The notes below the pieces were generated by a model that was given only the letters and a program-made list of their open reading frames with translations, searched no databases and was not told the DNA's origin. The translations under genes were made by a program, and so were the position numbers. From Planctomycetota bacterium (lineage in GTDB: Bacteria; Planctomycetota; Phycisphaerae; UBA1845; UTPLA1), in assembly GCA_003576905.1 (NCBI GenBank), contig QEVG01000019.1:50531-114530 (forward strand): a DNA stretch of 64,000 nucleotides, in the 5' to 3' direction. Positions 8,164-16,796 of this stretch are shown one piece after another; position 1 is the first letter of the stretch; each line of letters opens with the position of its first letter.

Positions 8164-11034
8164 GTGTTGGACGCGGCTGGACTGATGCGCGCGGAGGCAG
8201 TCTTCAAGGAGCTGGTGGAGCTTCCGAAAGAGCAGCGCCGCGCGCTTCTTTTGCAGCGATGCGGCGACGACCCTGAACTGGCGCGCTTCGTCGAGCGGCT
8301 GCTGGACAGCGACGAGAGGGGACTGACGCGATTCCTGGAGACGCCGGCGGTTGCGCGTGACAAGTTCGACAATGCGGCCGCCGAGGCTTCATCCCATCCC
8401 CGGCGCATCGGACGATACGAGATCGTCCGAAAGATCGGTGAAGGGGGAATGGGTGTCGTATATGAGGCGCGCCAGGAACACCCGAATCGTACGATCGCGC
8501 TGAAGGTGATTGCCCCCGGCATGGCGTCGCGGCAGCTCCTGCATCGCTTTTCCCGCGAGGCGGAAGTGCTGGGACAGCTCCAGCATCCCGGCATAGCTCA
8601 CATTTACGAAGCCGGGGTCGCCGAGGTGCGGACCGCGGGCGGGCTGGCGTACGAGCAGCCGTACCTGGCGATGGAATTCATTTCGGGCAAGCCCCTTGGC
8701 GACTACTGCCGCGACCGCGGCATTGACGCGCGCGGACGAATGGCCCTGGTGGCGAGCGTGTGCGATGCGGTGCATCACGCCCATCAGAAGGGCGTGATTC
8801 ATCGCGATCTGAAACCGGCCAACATCCTGGTCGTGGACGAGGACGCCGGCGCGTCCCGCCCCGAGGTGCCTCGGGGCGATCGCCGCGCCGAGCCGTCGTC
8901 GGGGGCGCGCTCGATGTTTTCGCCGCCCGCGGTGCCGAAGATTCTCGACTTCGGCGTGGCGCGGGCGACGGACTCGGACGTCCACACCGTGACCATGCGC
9001 ACCGACGTGGGTCAGCTCCTCGGCACCGTTCCCTACATGAGCCCCGAGCAGGTGAGCGGTGATCCGCAGCAGCTCGACGTCCGCTCCGACGTTTACTCCC
9101 TCGGCGTCATTCTGTACGAGATTCTGGCCGGTCGGCTGCCGATTGACGTACGGGAGCGTTCGATCCCCGAGGCGGCGCGGATGATCCGCGAGGACGAGCC
9201 CTCGCGTCTCAGTTCGGTGAGCACGGTTTTCCGCGGAGACGTCGAGACAATTGTTTCGCGGGCCATGGAAAAAGAGCGCGAACGGCGCTATCAAACCGCC
9301 GCCGATCTCGCCGCGGATATCCGCCGATACCTGAACGACGAGCCGATCGTCGCGCGGCCGCCCAGCGCGCTGTACCAGTTCGGCAAATTCGCCCGGCGCA
9401 ACAAGGCCCTCGTCGGCGGAGTTGCCGCGACGTTTGTGGCCCTCGTCGCCGGAGTCGTCGGAGTCAGCGTCTTTGCGGTCCGCGAGTCGCGGCAGCGCGT
9501 CATCGCCGAGCGTTCGCTCCGCGAGACGGCCGAAGCCCGCGACGCCGAGACCCGCCAGCGCGAGCGCGCCGAGCGACGGTTCAATGAAGTCCGCGCCCTT
9601 GCCAACGCCATGATCTTCGACGTTCACGACGGACTGGACAAGGTGCCGGGCACGACCGAAGCAAGGGAGCGGTTGATCTCGACCGCCGTGAAGTACCTGG
9701 ACAGCCTCGCGGCGGAAGCCGGCAATGACGTGGGGCTGCTCAAGGAACTCTGCGGGGCCTATTCGCGGCTCGGGCATATACTGGGGCGATCGAGCCAGAT
9801 GAACCTGGGCGACACCAAGGGAGGCCTGGAAAGCTGCACGAAGGCGCTGGAGCTTGCGCGGCGCGTGGTGGAGATTCTTCCAGAAGAAGAACAGGCGCTC
9901 CTCGCCCTGGCCAGGGCGCACGAGGCGGTCGGCGCCGCCCAGAGGGTCCTCGGCCATACCAAGGACGCCAACGAGCACATGCAGGCCCATTTCGAGATCA
10001 TGAAGCGCCTGGCGACCGCACACCCCGAAAACAAGGAATACCGCCGGACGGTCGCCATCGGTCACGCCAACATCGGGCGCATGGAGTGGGCCATGGGCCA
10101 TTACGACAAGGCCCTGGAATATTTCGCCCTGAGCCGGCAGTCGCACGAAGCGGCGATCCGCGAGGACGCGGGCAATGTCGGCGCGAAGCGCGATCTGACG
10201 GTCGTGCTGATCCGCATCGGCGAGGTGCTGAAACAGACGGGCGATCTGAAAGGGGCGCTGGCGCAGTTTGAGCAGGCCCTTGTGCTCTGCGAGGAAGTGA
10301 TGGCCGCCAATCCGCAGGATCCCTTTTCGCGCGAGGGCGTGGCGGTGGCCCACACCTGCGTGGGGCATGCGCTCGTTGACCTCGACCGGGCCGACGAGGG
10401 CATCACGCACTACATGAAAGCGAAGGAGATCCGGGAGAGACTGCACAAGGACGATCCGCGTGACTTCCGCACCCGGCGAAACCTGGCCGTCAGCGAGTTC
10501 TGCCTAGGGAATGCCTACCAGGGCATGAAGAACTATCAATCGGCCCTCGTTCATTTCCGGGCGTATGCGGACAAGTCGCGGAAGGTTGTCGAACTCGACC
10601 CGAACTACGTTGTCGCACGGCGCGACCTGGCAATCGCCCTTCAGCGCGTGGCGGAAACACTCGTCGAACTGGGCGATCTCGATGCGGCGGCCGGAGAGAT
10701 GCGGGCTTCGACGGAGGTCTATGACGCCGTCGCGGCCAAGGACGCGCAGGACGCAATCGTGGCGATGGATGCGGCCGTCGCCCACATGGAACTGGGCCGG
10801 ATTCTGCTCAAGCTCAGCCGCCGCCCCGGCACGAGCCCCGATTCCGCGGATCGGCTGGCGAACGAAGCGCGAGAGCGGCTGGAGCGGTCGATCGCCCGAC
10901 TGGAGGAACTGGACGCCGCGAAGAAACTACCGCCGAAAGGGCAGGAGCGCCTCGCCGAGGCGCGCGAGGCGCTGAAACAGGTCGCCATCGGCGCGGATGC
11001 CGCCGCCGCGACTCTCGCTCCCTCACTCCCCTGA
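8164..11034 (+). CDS. membrane Ser/Thr protein kinase with C-terminal TPR region
   Basis: A 956-residue Hanks-type kinase. The N-terminal ~80 residues (KELVELPKEQRRALLLQRC) are the acidic/helical leader common in planctomycete kinases. The kinase domain follows: RYEIVRKIGEGGMGVVYEA (glycine loop near residue 85), IALKVIAPG (ATP-anchoring Lys), HRDLKPANIL (catalytic loop near residue 213), LDFGVARATD (metal-binding Asp near residue 261) and GTVPYMSPEQ (activation segment). One membrane helix, VAATFVALVAGVVGVSVFAV, lies near residue 420 and is followed by a charged coiled stretch. The external part carries TPR-like repeats to about residue 900. The start is a GTG; an ATG at 8185 is possible. 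The gene overlaps the convergent 11023-12285 gene by 12 bases. Confidence 0.92.
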   Translation: MLDAAGLMRAEAVFKELVELPKEQRRALLLQRCGDDPELARFVERLLDSDERGLTRFLETPAVARDKFDNAAAEASSHPRRIGRYEIVRKIGEGGMGVVYEARQEHPNRTIALKVIAPGMASRQLLHRFSREAEVLGQLQHPGIAHIYEAGVAEVRTAGGLAYEQPYLAMEFISGKPLGDYCRDRGIDARGRMALVASVCDAVHHAHQKGVIHRDLKPANILVVDEDAGASRPEVPRGDRRAEPSSGARSMFSPPAVPKILDFGVARATDSDVHTVTMRTDVGQLLGTVPYMSPEQVSGDPQQLDVRSDVYSLGVILYEILAGRLPIDVRERSIPEAARMIREDEPSRLSSVSTVFRGDVETIVSRAMEKERERRYQTAADLAADIRRYLNDEPIVARPPSALYQFGKFARRNKALVGGVAATFVALVAGVVGVSVFAVRESRQRVIAERSLRETAEARDAETRQRERAERRFNEVRALANAMIFDVHDGLDKVPGTTEARERLISTAVKYLDSLAAEAGNDVGLLKELCGAYSRLGHILGRSSQMNLGDTKGGLESCTKALELARRVVEILPEEEQALLALARAHEAVGAAQRVLGHTKDANEHMQAHFEIMKRLATAHPENKEYRRTVAIGHANIGRMEWAMGHYDKALEYFALSRQSHEAAIREDAGNVGAKRDLTVVLIRIGEVLKQTGDLKGALAQFEQALVLCEEVMAANPQDPFSREGVAVAHTCVGHALVDLDRADEGITHYMKAKEIRERLHKDDPRDFRTRRNLAVSEFCLGNAYQGMKNYQSALVHFRAYADKSRKVVELDPNYVVARRDLAIALQRVAETLVELGDLDAAAGEMRASTEVYDAVAAKDAQDAIVAMDAAVAHMELGRILLKLSRRPGTSPDSADRLANEARERLERSIARLEELDAAKKLPPKGQERLAEAREALKQVAIGADAAAATLAPSLP

Positions 11035-12285
11035 TCCCTTTTCCTGGTCGTGCGCCCGCGTCCTCCATGTGTCACCCATTCGGTGAATCTCCGCCCGTCT
11101 GTCGATTCGCATCAGGCCCCGGCCCGAGACGAAGGCGATCTTTGCATCAAGCAGGCGCTTGATCCCGCTGCTCTTTTCAGACCACGGATAGACGGTGAAC
11201 TGCGCCGCGGACAGGACGGCGATAAGCAATGCGACGCGGCGTCCCGCCGCGGGAGGAAGCCGGGTGTGCAGCAGAAGGGCCAGCAGCGCGTAGAGCGGCG
11301 GGAGCAGCAGCATGTGGCCCGCCTCCGACTGGTGCACGGTGAGGAAGAACAGCATCATCGGCCCGGCCCAAAGCCACAGCATGCGATGGAGGTCCTTTTC
11401 GCACCGATCGGGCGCCATCGCGCGGCGGATACGCGGGACCGCCAGGAAAGCGATCAGCGCGGGACCAAGCGACCAGGCGAGAAACCCGGCCAGCTTGACG
11501 GCGCTTCGGAGAAGGCCGTCGTAGAGGCCGAGCCGGAAGACGCTCGTATTCAGCAGCACATCGCGCGTGTGGGCCATTGCCGCCTTCCCCGTATCGTCGT
11601 CGTATAGCCAGCGCGACCACAGGGACGATGCAATCGCGCCGGCGGCGACAACGGCAACGGCGGACCATGCACTTCTCCAACCCGCGCGGAGGCAGGCGTA
11701 CAGAAAAGCCGGGCCCAGCCAGAGCAGGAGGTCGGGTCGCAACGAGAGCGACGGGGCGAGAAGCGCCGCAGCGAGACAGGCAATGCGGGCGGATCGATCC
11801 ATCGCCGCGGTCGTGCACAACCAGAAAACGGCCAGCGCGAGCGCGCTTGCGGCAAGGTAAGTCAGCGTTGTGACTGAAAGAAACCATGTCAGCGGGCAAG
11901 CGCCCAGAGAGGCGGCGGTGAGGGCCGCGAGCGTGTCATCGACGTGCCTCCGGAGCAGGCCGTAAAGCAGCACTGGCGCGGCGATCGACGCGAGGAGCGA
12001 CCACGCCGCATAGGAGACGTAGGGACCGACGCCCAGGCCGTGCAGCGCGGACCCCAGCGCGACCCAAAGCGGATAGCCCGGCGGGTGCACGGGGTACCGT
12101 TCCGGAAAACCGAGCGCGGCGAGGAATTCCGCCTCGTCCGGGTGCACAGGCGTTGGATGCGTGAGGTAGGGCAATCGGGAGAGCAACAGGACGCCGGCCA
12201 GAATCAGCGAGCGTTGGAAGGCGGGCGGGCCGACCCTGCGAATTTCGGGCGGATTGGCGGAGTGTGAAGATGTCACGCTCGCCAT
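11023..12285 (-). CDS. GT-C fold membrane glycosyltransferase-like protein
   Basis: A 420-residue polytopic membrane protein with roughly ten hydrophobic helices. The first luminal loop reads HPTPVHPDEAEFLAALGFPE, then PVHPPGYPLWVALG. This is the acidic DE-containing loop of PMT/ArnT-like GT-C enzymes, which transfer sugars from polyprenyl phosphate donors. The acceptor cannot be told. The start is set at the ATG at 12285. The frame is open to 12738 on the minus strand, but that part is antisense to pfk. It converges with the kinase gene and overlaps it by 12 bases. The alternative is a DUF2723-type membrane protein of unknown function. Confidence 0.66.
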   Translation of the reverse strand: MASVTSSHSANPPEIRRVGPPAFQRSLILAGVLLLSRLPYLTHPTPVHPDEAEFLAALGFPERYPVHPPGYPLWVALGSALHGLGVGPYVSYAAWSLLASIAAPVLLYGLLRRHVDDTLAALTAASLGACPLTWFLSVTTLTYLAASALALAVFWLCTTAAMDRSARIACLAAALLAPSLSLRPDLLLWLGPAFLYACLRAGWRSAWSAVAVVAAGAIASSLWSRWLYDDDTGKAAMAHTRDVLLNTSVFRLGLYDGLLRSAVKLAGFLAWSLGPALIAFLAVPRIRRAMAPDRCEKDLHRMLWLWAGPMMLFFLTVHQSEAGHMLLLPPLYALLALLLHTRLPPAAGRRVALLIAVLSAAQFTVYPWSEKSSGIKRLLDAKIAFVSGRGLMRIDRRAEIHRMGDTWRTRAHDQEKGSGE

Positions 12286-12408
12286 GTTAGGTCTCGACGC
12301 CGGGCAGGGCAAAACGTAGAGTGCATCCGACGACCGTCGCGTATCAAGGCATTGGCTGCTCGCCGGTATGTGTCGGCGTCGCGCAAGTGCCCGTTCAGGA
12401 GAACGAAC

Positions 12409-13524
12409 ATGGCCGGGAGCAATGCGGTCAAGCGTATCGGCATTTTGACGGGGGGCGGCGACTGCCCCGGCATCAATGCCGTCATTCGGTCGGTGACAAA
12501 GACGGCGATCTTCGATCATGGCTGGGAGTGCTTCGGCATTGAGGATGGATTCCTGGGGCTGATCGAGAACCGCATCCGCCCGCTCCGGGCGGGTGACGTC
12601 AGCAACATCCTCACGCGGGGCGGGACGATTCTTGGCACATCCAACAAGGCGAACCCCGCAAGGTTCGCCGTCGGCGCCGACAAGCTGGGCAATCCGATCT
12701 TTGCCGACGTGCGCGACAAGGCGGCGGCGAATTATCACGCCCTCGGGCTGGATGCATTGGTCGTGATCGGCGGCGACGGGACGATGAGCTGCGCCGACGG
12801 GATGACGTCATTCGGCGTGCGGTGCGTGGGCGTTCCCAAGACAATCGACAACGATCTGATGCACACTCACATCACGTTCGGGTTCACGACGGCGGTCGAG
12901 ACCGGCGTCGAGGCCATCGACCGGCTGCACACGACGGCCGCGAGCCATCACCGGATCATGGTGGTCGAGTTGATGGGTCGAAATGCCGGCTGGCTGACGC
13001 TTTTCGTCGGCCTGGCCAGTGGCGCCGACATCATTCTTATTCCCGAGATTCCGTACGACCTGGGCATTCTCTGCGAATTCTGCAAACAGCGCCGGGCGTC
13101 GGGCCACTCGAGCACGATTGTCGCGGTGTCGGAAGGCGCGCGCCCGCTTGACGGCAAGCAGTTTGTGCAGCAGACGATCGCCGACAGCCCGGACCCGGTG
13201 CGGCTGGGCGGTCTCGCGCCGGTCCTTGCCCGTCAACTGGAGATGTGCAGCCAGATCGAAGCGCGGGCGGTCGTGCTGGGGCACGTTGTCCGGGGCGGCA
13301 CCCCGAGCGGAATGGATCGGGTGCTGGCGACGCGGTTCGGGTTCAAGGCGACGGAGCTTCTGGCCACGGGCGAGTTCGGCCGGCTCGTGGTCGTGCAGCA
13401 CGGCGCGCTGACCAGCGTGCCGATCGACGATGTGGCCAACAAGCAGCGGCTGGTTCCGCCGGACTTTGACCTGCTTCGGGCCGCCCGGGCGGTGGGGACC
13501 TGTTTCGGCGACGCGGTGCGGTGA
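12409..13524 (+). CDS. pfkA: 6-phosphofructokinase (PfkA family)
   Basis: A 371-residue phosphofructokinase that phosphorylates fructose 6-phosphate in glycolysis. Visible motifs are ILTGGGDCPGINAVIR (nucleotide or PPi loop), GGDGT (121-125), PKTIDND (143-149, with the catalytic Asp147), ELMGRNAGWL (sugar binding) and LGHVVRGGTPSGMDR. The residues used to guess the phosphoryl donor are mixed: Gly124 (ATP-like, equivalent to E. coli Gly104) and Lys144 (PPi-like, equivalent to E. coli Gly124). ATP or pyrophosphate therefore cannot be assigned from sequence alone. The start at 12409 has AGGAGA seven bases upstream. It is flanked by convergent and divergent genes and appears monocistronic. Confidence 0.94.
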   Translation: MAGSNAVKRIGILTGGGDCPGINAVIRSVTKTAIFDHGWECFGIEDGFLGLIENRIRPLRAGDVSNILTRGGTILGTSNKANPARFAVGADKLGNPIFADVRDKAAANYHALGLDALVVIGGDGTMSCADGMTSFGVRCVGVPKTIDNDLMHTHITFGFTTAVETGVEAIDRLHTTAASHHRIMVVELMGRNAGWLTLFVGLASGADIILIPEIPYDLGILCEFCKQRRASGHSSTIVAVSEGARPLDGKQFVQQTIADSPDPVRLGGLAPVLARQLEMCSQIEARAVVLGHVVRGGTPSGMDRVLATRFGFKATELLATGEFGRLVVVQHGALTSVPIDDVANKQRLVPPDFDLLRAARAVGTCFGDAVR

Positions 13525-13544
13525 AGCAGGACGCGCGGCCGGTG

Positions 13545-14693
13545 CTACGGCTGGAGCGGCGGGCCGATGATCTCGCGTCGCCCGAGCCTTTCGACGTACT
13601 GCTTGCGCAGAACGGGATCGACAATCTCCAGCTTACTCTTCATCAGGAGCTGTTCGCCGAGCAACTGCATCTCCTGGGCGACGAGCCGGGCCTTCAGGGT
13701 CGTCTCGATGTGGCTCTTTACCTGGTCAAATGTCTCGGCATCGGCGGGAATCATGCGTTCAAGCTTGACGACGTGGTAGCTGCCTTCCGCCTCGAACATG
13801 CTCGACACCTCGCCAGGCTTCAGGCCGAAGGCGATCTCGGCGAAGATCGGCGGCACCGTGGGGTCGTCCTTTGACAGGGGGGGCATGAGCCCGCCCTTCT
13901 CTCGTGTCAGTACGTTGACACTCAAATCACGGACGAGGTTCTGAAAGTCCTCTCCTCGGGAAAGCCGCTGCTGTACCTGTGGGTACGCCCGGGGGGCCGC
14001 GAGCTGAATGTGGCGGACCTCGGCCCGAGGGCCGTGCTTGATCCGGAACTCGCGCTGGAGCATCTCGTCGGTGATGGTCACGCGCTGTTCCGCCATCTTC
14101 CGCAGAAAGGCCTGGCGGTGCATGGCAAGGTCCAGCTCCGGCCGCGTTACGCCGCGCGACTTGAGCCAGTCGGCGATGAGCTGTTCCTTGCGCGTTTCGG
14201 TCAGGGCCGGCTTGTCCTTTCCGTTGAAGGGGTCGGCCTCGAGCGTCAGTTGATATTCGCGGTCGAGATCGCGGGCCGTGACCTTGAGGCCCAGCTTCCG
14301 CGCCTCCTGCTCGGCGACCAGTGCCACGATGAGCTGTTGAAGGTAGGAGAGCCCGCGCGTCTCGATGAGCAGGTCGATGAGTTGCCGCCGCGGAATGTGC
14401 TCGCCGTTGACAGTGGCGACGGGACGCAGCGCCGCGGGGCGCTGGGCCTGCGGCTGCGGGTCCGCAAACGGCGGACCGGGCCGAACGCCGACATCGTCGT
14501 AGAGACCGGCTCGGGCCGGATCAATGATTGTTACACTCGTTTCCGGCGCGTTACCTACGTGCGCCGGAGACCCGCAGGCTGCGGCAAGGAGGAGCGGACC
14601 GGACAGAATCGCAATCGTGCGTCGAGCCGTTTTGACAAGCCGCGTCCGTGCGTTCGGGTCGTTATTGCGGTGTGTGGATGGCGGAGCGTGCAT
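13545..14693 (-). CDS. SurA/PpiC-like peptidyl-prolyl isomerase lipoprotein
   Basis: A 382-residue exported foldase. The signal ends in LLLAAAC, with the lipidated Cys at residue 40. A SurA-like N-terminal region follows (ATVNGEHIPRRQLIDLLIE, then a long helical segment). After it comes a parvulin domain around residues 210-320: EVRHIQLAA, GEDFQNLVRDLS, GGLMPPL, FAEIAFGLKPGEVS and GSYHVVKLERM. It would catalyse prolyl isomerisation and chaperone proteins outside the cytoplasmic membrane. The start at 14693 has GGAAGG upstream. It is the last gene of the minus-strand run pabB, aminotransferase, Nif3-like, foldase, and begins 20 bases after the Nif3-like stop. Confidence 0.85.
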   Translation of the reverse strand: MHAPPSTHRNNDPNARTRLVKTARRTIAILSGPLLLAAACGSPAHVGNAPETSVTIIDPARAGLYDDVGVRPGPPFADPQPQAQRPAALRPVATVNGEHIPRRQLIDLLIETRGLSYLQQLIVALVAEQEARKLGLKVTARDLDREYQLTLEADPFNGKDKPALTETRKEQLIADWLKSRGVTRPELDLAMHRQAFLRKMAEQRVTITDEMLQREFRIKHGPRAEVRHIQLAAPRAYPQVQQRLSRGEDFQNLVRDLSVNVLTREKGGLMPPLSKDDPTVPPIFAEIAFGLKPGEVSSMFEAEGSYHVVKLERMIPADAETFDQVKSHIETTLKARLVAQEMQLLGEQLLMKSKLEIVDPVLRKQYVERLGRREIIGPPLQP

Positions 14694-14713
14694 CAAGTGT
14701 CCTTCCCCGATTC

Positions 14714-15904
14714 TCAAGAAAACGGATCGCGATCCTGGCGGCTTATGACGAACCGGACCCCCGGCATGGCGTCGCGAAGCCGGGAAGCGAGCGGCGTCAG
14801 GCCCGGGCGTTCGCTGGCCCAGTGGCCCAGGCCGATCGCGCAGGCGCCGAGTCGCCGATAGTGCAGGGCGTCGTGATGGCGGATTTCACCGGTGATGATG
14901 ACATCGCCGGGTCCGCATGGGCGGCCGGGAATCTCCAGCGGCAGCGAACCGGCGGCGCCGACGCACACGAGGGCGGTGCGCAGCGGCGCGGCCGGGGCGC
15001 CGCTCACGATGGGATTCTTGGCGGCGACCTTTCGTGTCAGGGCGCGGGTCAGGGCGCCGAGCGTCGTGGGTCTGGCGAAGCGGCCCATGCGGCCCTGGCC
15101 GATCGACGCGTCGGGCGCGGGCTCCAGCGGGTATATGTCGAATGCGGGCTCTTCGTAGGGATGCGCTGCGCGAAGTGCCCAAACAACGGCACTGATCCCG
15201 GACATCGGACAGACGACTTCGATGCGCACTTCGTCGACGCGCTCGAGACGCCCCCGCTTCCCGACCGCCGGGTGCGCGTCGTCGGTGCCGAAAAACGTAC
15301 CGTATCCGCTTGTTCGGTAACTGCATTTTTCGTACGCCCCGATGCGGCCGGCACCGGCCGCGAAAAGGGCTTCGGCGACGCGGTCGATCTGCCGGGGCGG
15401 GACAAAGGTAACGAGCTTGGCCTGACGGGCGGGCGGGCGCGCCGCCTCGAACGGGCGGACATCCGTCAGGTCGCAGAGCGCGGCGATCGCGTCGTTCATG
15501 CCACCGGGGGCGCAGTCCAGCGCGGTGTGCGGAGAATAGATCGCGATGCGGTTGGCAAGCGCCGATGCGGCAAGCCCTTCGGTTGTATGGCGACTTGCAA
15601 GGAGGGCCTTGATCGGCCGGAAGATCGGCGGGTGATACGCGATGATCGCGTCGAAGCGGCTGGCGATGGCCTCGTCGAGCACCGCGGGCGTCAGGTCGAT
15701 CGTGAGGAGCGCCTGACCGACGGGCCAGTCCGGGTCGCCGGCGAGGAGTCCGACGTTGTCCCAGTCGGCTGCCGACCACTCGGGAGCGATCCGGCGCATG
15801 GCGTCGCGGAGCGCGCCGACCGTTGCAGGGGTCGGCGAGGCGCCAATGCCCCTCGTGCGAACCCGGCGACGGGTCTGTCCCGACTTGCCACCGCGCTTAG
15901 CCAT
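14714..15904 (-). CDS. Nif3-like dinuclear metal center protein (YqfO type)
   Basis: A 396-residue member of the Nif3/YbgI family, often annotated as GTP cyclohydrolase 1 type 2; its physiological role is unsettled. The metal-site motifs are clear: DNVGLLAGD, IIAYHPPIF, YSPHTALDCAPGGMND and, C-terminally, ITGEIRHHDALH. Between them is the inserted YqfO/CutA-like domain (AKLVTFVPPRQIDRVAEALF to HPYEEPAFDIYPL), which explains the length. The first residues (AKRGGKSGQTRRR) are a basic tail. Its ATG lies inside the end of the upstream aminotransferase gene (8-base overlap), which indicates translational coupling. Confidence 0.9.
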   Translation of the reverse strand: MAKRGGKSGQTRRRVRTRGIGASPTPATVGALRDAMRRIAPEWSAADWDNVGLLAGDPDWPVGQALLTIDLTPAVLDEAIASRFDAIIAYHPPIFRPIKALLASRHTTEGLAASALANRIAIYSPHTALDCAPGGMNDAIAALCDLTDVRPFEAARPPARQAKLVTFVPPRQIDRVAEALFAAGAGRIGAYEKCSYRTSGYGTFFGTDDAHPAVGKRGRLERVDEVRIEVVCPMSGISAVVWALRAAHPYEEPAFDIYPLEPAPDASIGQGRMGRFARPTTLGALTRALTRKVAAKNPIVSGAPAAPLRTALVCVGAAGSLPLEIPGRPCGPGDVIITGEIRHHDALHYRRLGACAIGLGHWASERPGLTPLASRLRDAMPGVRFVISRQDRDPFS

Positions 15905-16796
15905 CCGTCCCGCACTCCTTATTAATGAACGACCTGAACAATTCCATCACTTTCTGCGTCAGCGGGCCGACCGAGCCGTCGCCCACCATGTGCTTCTCAA
16001 TTGACGTGACCGGCATGATCTCCATGATGCTGCCCGTCAGGAAGACCTCTTCCGCCGCGAGCAGCATGTTGATGTCGATCTTTCGTTCCTCAACCGCCGC
16101 GCCGCCCTCGCGGGAAAGCTCCATGACGATCGCCCGCGTAATGCCCGGGAGGATGGGCGTGTCAGCCGGCGGGGTCATGATCGTTCCGCCGCTGATGATG
16201 AATACATTGCAGACGGAGCCCTCGGCAAGGAAGTTCTCCGTCGTGAACCAAAGCGATTCCTGGCATCCGCGGTCGGCGGCGTCCTTCATGGCCAGAAGCC
16301 TCGGCAGATAGGCGAGCGTCTTGTGGCCGGCAAGGGGATCGGTTCGGCTGATCTTGTAGGGGCAGATCGTGACGCGCATGCCGCCGCGATAGTAGGTGCC
16401 CGGATAGGGCTGGAGCGGGCTGGCGGTAATGAGCACGGTCGGCGGCGGGCGATGTTCAAGGCTTTGCCCCGGACGCGGTACGTCGCCCGGCGTGATAACC
16501 AGCCGCAGCCGTGCATCGCGCAGCTTGTTTGCTTCGAGGACGGACAGGATCGCCGTCTTGAGATCGTTCTGAGAAGAGGGCACCTGCGCTTCGATGGCGG
16601 CGGGCATCTGAAGTTCCAGGGTCGCCGCGGAGCGAATGAGACGGTCGAGGTGCTGTTCGAGCCGGAGCACGTGGCCGTTGTACGCGCGCATCGTTTCGAA
16701 AAGTCCGGCGGCGTGCGTAAAGCCCGCGTCGAAGACGGAGACCGTGGCCTCTTCTGCGGGCACGAGTCGATCGTTGAGAAAGACGAACTCAGCCAC
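15897..16796 (-). CDS. pabC: class IV aminotransferase, probable aminodeoxychorismate lyase
   Basis: A 299-residue PLP-dependent fold-type IV enzyme. AEFVFLNDRLVPAEEATVSV, DAGFTHAAGLFETMRAYNGH and LRLEQHLDRLIRSA are the family N-terminus, followed by the lysine motif AGHKTLAYLPRL and the PLP-phosphate segment NFLAEGSVCNVFII. The family also includes branched-chain and D-amino acid aminotransferases. The overlap with pabB favours aminodeoxychorismate lyase, which releases p-aminobenzoate for folate synthesis. The GTG at 16796 is chosen as start because it sits immediately before AEFVFLND and has GGAG eight bases upstream. It begins inside the last codons of pabB and ends inside the Nif3-like gene. 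Confidence 0.8.
   Translation of the reverse strand: MAEFVFLNDRLVPAEEATVSVFDAGFTHAAGLFETMRAYNGHVLRLEQHLDRLIRSAATLELQMPAAIEAQVPSSQNDLKTAILSVLEANKLRDARLRLVITPGDVPRPGQSLEHRPPPTVLITASPLQPYPGTYYRGGMRVTICPYKISRTDPLAGHKTLAYLPRLLAMKDAADRGCQESLWFTTENFLAEGSVCNVFIISGGTIMTPPADTPILPGITRAIVMELSREGGAAVEERKIDINMLLAAEEVFLTGSIMEIMPVTSIEKHMVGDGSVGPLTQKVMELFRSFINKECGTDG

Noticed and set aside
8389..10446. 685-codon open frame antisense to the Ser/Thr kinase
   Set aside because: It is fully antisense to a gene with an intact kinase domain; its His/Arg-rich translation matches no family. High GC produces long antisense frames.
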